Positions 37,501 to 49,300 of a stretch of DNA of 64,000 nt are shown here, piece by piece. The position numbers and the translations under genes were made by a program. The notes beneath the pieces are model-generated. The model was not told where the DNA came from. It saw only the letters and a list, made by a program, of their open reading frames with translations, and ran no database searches. The stretch spans positions 201,484 through 265,483 of the forward strand of contig NMRA01000207.1 of assembly GCA_002633005.1 (NCBI GenBank). The letters run 5' to 3'. The stretch's first letter is position 1, and every line of letters starts with the position of its first letter. Source of the DNA: Phoronis australis (Eukaryota; Phoronida; Phoronidae).

Positions 37501-40500
37501 ACAGATTATCTTATTCTATTCTATGCCTATTCAGTTCTGTTATTTAGGTCTGTGTCACGATGATAAGTATTGATGTCCATTACCCGCCTATTGTCAATAT
37601 AACTCTCCAAAGCCACAGGTGTTCTGATTTGAGAAATAATCTCAACAATCATTTGCGCAAGTGGCCATCAATCACTAGCGATGATCTTCAACATATGTAG
37701 CTGGCATAATGATTACAAAGTAGGCACCTATTGTGACATCTTCATTGTCTTCATCAAAGTTTAAAGAGGCCTGGAACCCGATAGCAAAGTAAATTGCAAT
37801 ATTGGAAGTGTCTCTCTTCCACTGAAACCTGCTCGTCATGTGTTGTTAGGGTTTGTTCGTATATATTTTTTAATTTCTGTTGAGATCAAAGCATTTTCTT
37901 TTAGTTTCAAATTAAAAAAAAAAAACAATCTGTCAACTGCTCGCCCCTCCGTTGTCTTTTCTCTCACAAGGCAAAGCACATCTTCTTATTTGGTATGGCA
38001 AAACGGACGTTGCACTTTTCCCTTATATGAAAAATGTGACCTTAGACCCCAAGCGACTTCAAGTTACTGACTGTGAGCGCTTACGCGCATTTATCATAAA
38101 TGGGACGGAGAGTGGAAATTTTGAGGTAACCACAATGTTTTTCTTTCGCACGTATTTCAAAAGTCGTGAATTTTGTGATTTTTTTCTGGAAATTTCCTCA
38201 CAGGGGAAAGTGAATTACTCTGTATTAGACGTTGCGAGATGGTACTTTCGTCAGGAATTGTTTAAAAGATATTTTTGACGAGCTTTCGCGTTCCATGGCT
38301 CTTTAAGTCGTCGACCTCGCTGTAGTCATCACTGTGACACTATCTTTATTCTTTTGAGAGTTTTGGGGTTTTAGTTGTTATTTCGATATATACAGTACAA
38401 CATAGAATTTTCTCTTGCAGTGCTTTTCGCCGGCCTCTATATTTCACGACGCCGGGCTGGAGGGCAAGGATGCGACTCCTCAAAAGCTTGGCATTATTGC
38501 CTCATTGGTGGTTTATAGTCTTTACGAAGGTATATCCTAACTTTACACTTTTACTCAAAATGTTTTGCCCTGTGTTGTTCCTTGCTTAATTTAAAGATAA
38601 TGGCGTCTACGACATCTAAGTCAAATCGCTTTCTTGGTTATTCCATTTTCGAAAATATCAAGTTGAGCACAAACAGCGCGTGCCTTACCTCATGTTTAAA
38701 TGCATTGATTCCGACTGATGTCTCTTAAACTCTTGTCTTATAACATGTCTTTAAACTTTAATTTATTTCTATTAGATACAATTTAATAGCTAGATTTATT
38801 GTAGCGAATTTTAATGGTAATGGATACTATGCGACAGCCTAATAGTAACGTAAGGAGACCAGGCGTAAATTAGACAGACGATTGTTGCTTACCTGACGCC
38901 CTTCAAACAAGCCTCTTTTGGGGACAGACGATTTTTCTCGTTCTATACTATTGTTCGCGGAAGCTGGTTCTCTTATTTGGAAACAAATCAGATAATTTGA
39001 TTGCTCCGCATGGAAGGGGATCCTATTAGACTCTAAAGTTTACGTTACCGAAACCCAAACCAAAAACAATGGCGAGAATTGCACAGTGAGCAACTTTGGG
39101 ATGATTTCGCTCACACGAGGGCGCTGCCACCAACTCAGAGATCGCATCAGCGGTCAGTACCAATACGGCATCAACTCGATTGTGTTTCCACTTGTTCGAT
39201 TAAAGGTGTAAATATGTTCCATTGCAGCAGGTTAATGGAAGCACACAGTTTACTCACTAATAATTATTGTACAACAAATTCAAGGGCCAACAATGTCCCT
39301 TGTCGACCACCACCGCATACATTGTTTTTGGACTTTTCGTATGAATCGTTGCAAAAAGTTGAGTCATAAACTGGTAAAAGATATTGTATGCTCCTGACCC
39401 CCTACCCCTCTCACAGTTTCATCGGAAACTTTATTCACGATGTTACTGTTTTTTTATTTGGTGTTGAACGTTGCATAATTATCCAGTGTTCGTCTTCCAC
39501 CTATATACTATTATCAGCAAAAATAAACACCAGCAATACTGTTTGCGCCCTACCAAAGCCCGTTAGTGCCAGAAAATATAAAAATTGAATCTTCTGTTAT
39601 GGATTGAATATCCGTAAGTACATATTGGTTAGCTTTGATTATGAGTGGAAGAAATCTACAAGGAGGGATGTTGCAAATTCAAAATTACTGGCAACTGGGC
39701 GGGGTGAAGGGAGTATTTGGAGAAGATATCAGAGCCAGTAGTAAAAGTGACTGAGTTTGGATGCACACTTCCCTGTGGCTAGCAAAATATATTGAAGCAC
39801 CCTTACATTTCCAGGTCAAAAGATAGGTTCCTGCCCGTCAAAGAATGAAGCCCTACAGAAACTGTTTAAAGGAAACCTGTTTCATCTTCTCGGAATTGAA
39901 GAGAATAAAACAACATTGACTTCTGCAGGTGAGTTCAGTTTGTCACGGATGCTTCACATTCGCATCACAACTCATAAAAGTCACTCACGACTGCGAAAGG
40001 ACGGCACATGACTTTTTCCTATGGTGATCGACGCATGACCCAAACAATGCTGGCTTTAAAACCATTGTTTTGGAATGAAACTCTCTGTTTTTGGTTTTTA
40101 ATACGGCGAGTCATCGTTCCTAACCACACACGCCCAGAATGGAGGTCGTTAGTTATTTCAAAAAGAATTTTCGTCTCCACTAACTTGATTTATTCAATTT
40201 TGAAATGTAGATGTGCGACAGCTGTAGAGACGGAATATCTGCCTATACAACATAGTAAGCGAACCAAAAAAGACAAGAATGCTATCGATAGCAATGAAAA
40301 TGATGGATACATAGTAATTATTAATCTCTGGAAAAAATCTCATGGTGTCCTTGCCTAGCCTCCGTACAAAACAAATTGTCAAGCTGAAGACAAAAAGAAC
40401 AATTTATTCAGGACTGCGTTCTGTCATCCTTTGTCCTATCAGGGACGAATATGTTACTCCAGTCAAGCGTGTAAGATCACATGCTTCTCTTGTATTACAA

Positions 40501-43500
40501 ATAAAATGTGCGAGACAAATGGCCGTTCTTAATGGAAGGTTAGGTTTGGACGTCACAGAGCCGTCTCTGGAAAATAACGTGAATTGACTAGCCTGCTTAA
40601 GTGTTACGCATTTACTACGATCTAATGCTAGCGCATAACACGTCGCAGAGAGAACGTGATGACGATACCTAGTGGAATTAAAACTTTAAGTAAAAGACAA
40701 TTATTGTGATGTGAGGAACAATCGGTGTCTTTGTTGGGAGACAAGCCAGCCTTCGTTGCTAACTTACTCGACGTAACTGGAATAACCACCCATGAACCGT
40801 CTAGTCTCTGCAGTGCTAGCTACTTATTTCCATGGCGATCCTTCCAAAAATAAGTATATAAATGCAACATAAAAATGATATAGTATAAGATGAGATAACG
40901 TGAGTGAGACAATTACTTAGAGTTGAGAATAAGAACTCTGCAAGAAAGTGAGAAGCCCTATTCGCCCTCTACAGGCAGTCGAACGAATACACTTACAACA
41001 CCAACGGTACTAATATATTTTGATTTTGACACTCAAATACGCCAATGTTCGTGTTCTTTACAGAATTCGAGCGCTTGCTGTCGGCGTTGAAGATCGGTAG
41101 CACATCCAGTAAGGTGGAGACAGTCAAGGACGAACACGAAGGCCATAACCATAAGAGGAGCGTCAGGATGAAAAGGGAAGCGGGACATGAAGAGGAGTTT
41201 AAAGACGTCAGCAAGGTGCAACATTTCAGAACTAATATGTGTAAAGTGGATAAGCACATTTACCATTTCTGGACTCCCTGATTTAACAAATCGTCAAAGT
41301 AACGAATCGGTATTTCAAAAGCTATCGAATATAGAGATTTATTTTTGCTCATGTTTGCTTTCACTAAATTCCAGAATTGTTCATATTACTTATCGCACTC
41401 TGTTCATTTCCTCGGTATAGTGTTCTTAGACCATTTACTAACTAAAAGCTGGTCTCAGATTTCTCCCTTTTGCCTGCATACTCGCGCGAGAAGTGGTATG
41501 GCCGGGCTTGGAAAAGGAGTGGTCAGTGTACTAATGCTTAATATGCTCAACTTAGAAAATGACCCGCCGTGATAAACTAGGGCAGAATTCAGTAGATGTC
41601 TCGCGGCGAGAAAAATCTAACCAGAATCATCACGTGTTCTCATTCAAAATACACGGCAATATCTCGCGTAATCTCGCAAAGTTTTGGTTTTCTAGGGAGG
41701 TCCTACTAGCGTTATTAAACTTTAACCTTCTTGCTGAGCTTGGCCCCAAGCAATACCAGTTATTTCCGAGCCCAGAAATCAAACACGTGTTTGAATAAGG
41801 AACACGTTGAGGCAAATTTTAAATATCTTAGGTGTGAAATCCCAGATATGTAACATTTTAAGTAAAGAATTTTAATCAGTAATCGTTAGAGATTTTTTCA
41901 GTGTTTCAGCGGTGATGACTTGATGACCACGTATGGCATCGACAAATCCGTGGGCGTGACCTATCCACAGCTTCAAGTTATGGCTCCTACACTTCTACAA
42001 CAGCAGATAGGAAACTACTGCGTGGCATCGGCGACCAATCAGACAGCGTCGTGTGGAAAACTGTCTTTAGGCGAAAGTGAGTTACTTTTCACTGCAATTT
42101 GTGGACTTCCAAATGAGCCACTGAGCACAACATTCGACTATTTTTCACCCTTCTCCCATTTGCCTGCAGCTCTCGTAACTCTCCCCGTGTCACGAGCGGA
42201 ATCTTCCGTTAGCTCTTCCTTAGCTATTCACAAATATTCTTAACTTAAAACCATCACAGACAAAGAGCTTTGAGCTCATCTGTCTGACTCAAGTGAACAA
42301 TAGCTGACTCAGGTGATTAGAGCAATGCACGCGCTAGTTAAGTCATTTATTGACATATTTTCGCGCCATAGCGTGAGCTTTCAACACATTTATCGTTCAC
42401 AGATGAACTCGTATCTCCCCGTCTGCGACAGGCCTTATTAAAAAGTTTGCTTTAGTCCCGAGTTTTCTTGAAACAGATATCGGTTTAACCATCTTTGGGA
42501 ATTGAAACGGAGACTCGACTTTCCCTCCTCAGGACTACGCACTTTTCACACGTTGCCTATTAAGAAGAAGGTTGTTAAATAAAACAGTGCGCGACTTAGT
42601 TAAGCATTTTCATTTTCTGGGTCATTCTTCGTTGGTACTGTGGAGGATATGTTGTCTCGCACGCAGTCTCCGTTGGCATTCCGATATTCAATCAATTCAT
42701 TTCAGGACTCGAAATCGAGGCCACTTAGTCAGACTTCGAAAAATCTGACGTAATGGCCTCATTTTCAAGTTGTTCACCAGACTCTAATGCTAACAGGAAC
42801 TGGATGAGAGACAAGAAGTCAACCGTTTGCGTCTTTAATTTTTCAGTATGTGGCTATGGCATTCTCGCCGTGTTCATCATCAGTGCGTTTTCTTTCATTG
42901 GCCTTGTCCTAATCCCGTGTATATCTTCGTCGATTTTCGAGAGCTTAATGATAACTTTCATTGCGCTTGCTGTTGGCACGATGTCCGGTGACGCCCTGTT
43001 ACATCTCATGCCCCAGGTAAGGTCGTTTAATTTGTTTCGACTCACCATCTATCAAACGGATAACAGAGCAGATAAACACTGTTACGTGAAAAAATTCTCA
43101 TCAAGTCTCCAAATTTTATGTCAGATTCTTAAGATATTCGCTTTGACCCATAGCAAAGTGAAAATAGATTAAAGGCGACCTTTCATTTACGTATGGAAAT
43201 TTTCAAATGTTTATTGACCAAACGTGAAAACAGAAACCGAAGCTTTCTTACGCACACACGTTAAGAACGTTTACTCATCCTTAATCACAATATCTTTCTT
43301 TTTTAATTACCATAAACATGTTTAACCTATCCCTCCACGCCTGACTGCCAACAACTGTCTTTTCTTTTTGAACATGTATCTACAGAATGACCTCCGGACT
43401 TTTTCAATTTCTTTTCAAATTGACGTCTCATCGATAAACCGCAACGTTTGAGGTGTAAATATTGCAACAAGCATACTCTTTGTAAATATCAAAATCCTTC

Positions 43501-46260
43501 AGTGACATCTATGAGGAGTTAAGGGATTTATATCCCTCTCTGGCGTCACCAGACGATCAAAAACGCACCGTTTGCTACTAAACCAGGGAGAGCAGCCCCC
43601 CACCGACGACGAAATCATAGATCCGCCACATATCATTTTTGAGATACTGTACGAAAAACTATTGTCATAAATATTCAAATTCAATTGAAATGATTACGAA
43701 TTGAAAGTCGGTTCAACAAGAATTACAAAATATTTTGTTTTTACAGGCACTAGGTCTGCACGTGCACGAGAGTGGGCCCTCCTGTAACAGGACAGTTGCA
43801 TCGTCGCTCAATATCCATGTTGAATCCTTTGTCTGGCTCCAGTTGTGTGTAATCGCAGGTGAGAAATAGATAAAATATGTGTGTTGCAGAGACTCACCGA
43901 AAGCCACAAACGCAAGTGATGAATCGAAACATGAAAGATTCTTATCAATATTACTTTCCAGTGTTACTGCCACAGTCGATCATGGGGTAGAAGTTCGGAA
44001 TTTGTGATGACGACGGGGAGAAGGTCGAAAATGGTGGCGACCAAGGGTGGGGGGGACTAAGACAAAGCGGTGGCGACAGGGAGGGTGTAGAGTTCATCAA
44101 AGTCGATTTTTTTCACAGTGTCCCAGTTAATTTTACCTTTTCACAGGCGTGCTGTGTGATGACCCGGTAGTTTCACAGAAAGCAAACAATCAAGATATGT
44201 AGACAAATAATAAGGAATGGCGTTATTCTATTGGCTGAATGACTTGACGACAATCCTCAGTAGAATCCATGAAAGAAGTAACTTCTAAAATCGAGTTCGT
44301 TATAATTATCTCATTGATGACGACTTTGACTACTGTGCCGCCTACTAGTGAAAGTTTTGTTTTGTTTTGCGCCCATAGCTGTATCTTCCTAAACCCACTG
44401 CAGGATCTTTATTAAATTTAGTAAGTGTATTTATATGAAGCTAACAACAGACAATGACAACTTTCAGGCGGATCCAATGAACTCTGTGGCCCCTAGTGGC
44501 AATTTCATTTTATTCTGTTTTCCTTTGTTTCTCTGAAGTTCCGTGACTGAATCTATGAAATTCGGTGTAGCTTTCTATTAAACAAGCAATGGCATGTTCC
44601 CGTTTCCGGATGGATTGCACGTTTTTGCGCCATCTAGTGGCCATTTTATGATACAAATAAATAACCTAAAAAGCACGACATTTACGATGTATTCGTAGGC
44701 GCATTTCAACGCTCTGTGTTGCTCTTGTTTATACAAATTTGCTATTAATAGGATCACATGACAATGCCCTTTTTAGTAAAATTCAGAGAAAAAGAAAGGT
44801 ACATTCATAGCAAACTAACAGTATAAATAACATGATTGACTAATTTTTGTTTAACGTAACTGTGCAAGATGAACTCTCAAAAACGCTGTCAAAGTTTTCT
44901 GAATTATCCTTTCGTTTTTGATTTACACCACTTCTAATTTATTCATAAAAACGATAAAAGTCCCTGGTGCGAAGGCGGAACTTTTTAAAAATTAATTCCT
45001 AACACATATTCGACAACATTGCATGAAGTATGGTTTCTGAAAGTTTCATATGAGTCAGACGACCAGCCATTTTTGAGATATGACGTTCCCAAGTCGGCCA
45101 CATTTGGACGTTTTTGGAGGGTCCTATATACGTATACGTAACACTGTGACAAATTGCGCATGTGGTTGGTTTTTATGTGTACATGTACATCAAGAGTGTA
45201 CGGGGTGTTGCATGTTTTGAATTTACTTATGAGAATTTTCCATAAATGACACACGTTGCTTTTTCAGCCCTTTACGTGTTTTTTGTGATCGAGACTGCAG
45301 TGGCATTGTTTCGCAGTGGAAAAGTCGATGATCATTCTGGCCACGGGCATTCTCACATTCCCGACGCTGTCATGCTTGAAAATGTTTCGAACGCTGCCAA
45401 CGGCGAGGCCAAGTCGATGAAGAGTGTTGACACTACGAAGTCTACTGCAGATCTTACGAAGGTAATTGAGAGTCTGTTTAAGGAAATGAGATTTAAGACT
45501 TAAGTCAGAAATTTGGACTCTCGCATCCACTTAAAAAATTATCTGAGCTATTGGATGATGTGGATGTATTTTCAGAGATCATGGACTTTCGCTTTGGTGA
45601 GATAAAATTCTTCCTTGGAAATACTTGCGTGGAGGCAAGACAAAATTCTGACTTGAGTCCTAAAATTCACTATTTATGAAACGGTTATAGTAGTGAACCA
45701 TTCTTAACGATTTTTTACGGATGGACACAAACGTTTAGTGTGGCGTATCGCAGAGCAGGATTTTTCGAGGCGGAATCATACGTGCGTGTCCCCTTAGACT
45801 CTTGCTGTCACTATCTAGTGCAACGTATATCCCGGACAAGCATTTACCCGTTTCAGCGTTAAGCTAAAATCCGTAGATGCAAGGAACTCGCGATGAAAGT
45901 TACAAACTTTTGTGACCTTGCGTTTTTTCGGGTTTCTTGCGTCTGCGGAACGCTGACTTGGTTGGTGTGATACGCGTCCTGTATATTGTTCTTTTCTTTA
46001 CTGGTGTTTAACCACCCGTAAAGGGTAAAAAAGGATACGCCTTTCCGCTTATTCTAGAGGATTGACCGATAATGGTTTATGGCCAAAATAATTAGCATTA
46101 GAAAACTGAGAACGATTACTGTTCACCTATTGAATTTACGTACGCACAATTTTCTACGTTTCGATAGTAAATCAGTCCATTAAGGAAATAGAAAACCCAA
46201 GAGCAACTGAAAAGAGCCTGACATCAGTAGCATCAGTTAACACACAAATATGTGTGTGTG

Positions 46261-46304
<44 letters not shown>

Positions 46305-49300
46305 TGTGTAAATGCAATATGTCATCAGCGAGCGTTCTCAGAAATGACCAATTTTCTTCTAGATGATACAGAATTAGCTAAACAGGATCTCTTACATTCT
46401 AACAAATGTAGACAAAACTAAAAACTTGTTACTTTTTCAGTCCGATGTGACCAGCATCACTCGTGATCGAGCTGACGAACCAACGAGGGTTATTTCATCT
46501 GAAAACAAGGTTAAAGGTTAGTTTCCAAATTGAGTGAAGGGGAGGTAGGCCTATGTGTACATCCAGAACAGCTGACGTTAAAGCATAACCGTGGTGTACC
46601 TTAACGTGATCTTACCTGCCTGTGCTAACAAAATGGCGGTCATTGAAGTGATCGGTCGGCGAAGCTGGAATGAGAACTTATGGGATACCGTTCTCTTTCC
46701 CTTCCACGAAGATTTGTTGCCGCACGTTCCACGCTAGTGTCTTTGCATTTATGCAACACGCCCTGGTTATCAGGCCAAAAATGTAATTCTAGTCTTCTGG
46801 AAAACATAATGTCATTTTTCTCTCAGAGTTGTGTTGCAACCATCTGTCACCCATGGATATTCTGTAGTCTATGGTCACACAGTTCCCCGTAAAATGGCGA
46901 CGTGCTCTGACTTTCTTTATGGTCATCATTACAAATGTGCCTATTTCATGAAAAAATCGACATGAGCCTTTTAAAGTCAGAAATTTAGTTTTACACTCCC
47001 TCTTCGTTATTAAAGACGTTGTTTCAACTCATTTTTAGCGCATCACAGTGAAGCCGTTATGTAGGACCGTAGAAAACTGTCCAAATTTTACGTCGGAACA
47101 TCATATATCAGAAGTGGCTGATCGGATGATATGATGATTTCAGATATCATGCTTTGTTCACTGTTCTCCAAAACGCTGTCAAGAATTGTGTTTAAAATGT
47201 TACAGTTTTGCATGAGGGGCTATCTAATAAGGACTTAAGGTTTTTATGAAAAACCCATGAGTTGCATAAAACGAAAACGAAATGATAATTTAGAAAACTG
47301 TAACTACCTTTTTGAGATTTCATCATGAACATTTATGTCAAATTAATTTTGGTCATGCAATTGATACCTTTGTTTTGTAAGGATGTATTTTTCGGTTTTG
47401 GTAAATTTTATTAAAAATCTATAGCTTTGCAGATAGTTGGTTAAGTACATAAACTATCCAATAAGTTCCTCCAGAACCTTAAGCTATAATCATGCGCGCG
47501 CACCCAGCCTTGAAAATGGGGGGGTCGAATTTCTGTCGATGTGGACCTTTTGCTGACAAAAAATCGGGAGGACTAAAAAAACGGGTATCACCTTCAGAAC
47601 TGTGAACTGTGTGTGTGCGTCTTTTTAGTGGACTTTTATCTCGTTTTCTCGAACTATTTGTTTCTCTGAGGCGGACCTCTTTGCCCACTTCACCAAATGG
47701 GGGGGGGGCTCATTTTAGCCTCCGAGCCCCCCCGGGTGCGATAATTTATGCGACTTGTCTGAATAGTTCGCTAGTTTAATTCCCAGACATGGAATCTCAG
47801 TCATGTGGGTAATTGTTTCCAGGGTTACCATTGCTGGCCTTGATGATTGTTCTTGGTGATGGTATCCACAACTTTGCCGACGGCATGGCTATCGGAGCTG
47901 CGTTCACCCAAGGCGCACGATCAGGCATCTCGACGAGCATCGCCGTGTTCTGCCACGAGGTCCCTCACGAATTCGGTGGGTAATTGCTTCTAGGAATTCC
48001 TATTTGCCAGTGATGATTTATGCATTCAAGTTGCTTAATTATGAAATTGAGTCTCGCACAAACCAGCAGACCCGCTTCATACTTGTAGAATCATGTGGAT
48101 CCAAATTGTAGAATTGAGACCACCGCAGGGTACTATGCGAAGTAATGATGGAACTTGCGGCGCTCGGAAAATTACGGGGCTTAAATTACCACTGACAATT
48201 TTTGTACAGTTTACCTCCCGTTTGACGTTACAATGATCATTTTAAGTGAGCTGCATTTTTGTTGTACTGAAATTCAGCTGAACGTATATCTTGCGGACTG
48301 AAATCAAACCGATGTCACAGTTTAAGTTAGGTTAAATACGCAAAACACGGCATTATGTCCTGTTCTGTCGAGGAGGAACATGACAACGCCGGTGCATCAA
48401 AACTGAGGTATTCAGCAGCAGCAGCGACGCCGGTAGCAGCAGCAGCAGCAGCAGCTGTTGCTACAGCAGAAAGAATAATGTACTGAAATGTCTTAACTTT
48501 GCGATGGAGTCTTTACTCCAAAACTGGTCACGAGTTTCCGTTTAAGCTTTGCGCATTTCAGTGAGGTACGGGGCCCGACAATATTTCCATCCAGCTCTCA
48601 GAAACAAAATGATGCTCCTTACAAAGTCTGTTATACCGTCAAGTCACGTGAGATACGCTAAAGGATAATTACACGACAACTGTGAGAAAAAGTCACCCAT
48701 AAAAGAACCATAACATCCATTCTGTGACACAGCGGTTAAGTGTTGAACCACGCTTTTAACACTCAAATGAGACGCCAATGAGGCATCAGGGGAAGGATCG
48801 CGTATGCCGTTGTACACTTTTCGAATTCCGATATCAACATCGAGGCTAGCTTCACAAAGCTGCGGTTGGTGAAATTAGTAATACTTGAATAGAGTTTCAA
48901 ATCTCAGCTATTGTCTAAAATAGAAAAAAAAAAATCTTTTGGCTTCATGACATGGTCATGAGAATGATTGGTGAGTAAAATTCAACTTCGACGTGACAGC
49001 ATCGCCACCTTTGGGTGAAATCAGTAACACAGCTAGCGTGTCTTGATTTTCCAATGTTTTTGTCTTTCAGGTGACTTCGCTGCAATGGTGTCCACAGGTA
49101 TCGGCTACAAAAAAGCACTTCTCCTCAACTTCCTCTCATCTCTCACAGCTTTTGCAGGGCTGTTTCTCGGCGTATTCATATCCGTTAATGACACTGCAAG
49201 ACAGTGGATTTTTGCTGTCACTGCTGGGATGTTTCTCTACATTTCCCTGGCAAACATGGTAAGCAAGACATATTGTGACGACCGTGTAACTTCCTGTATA

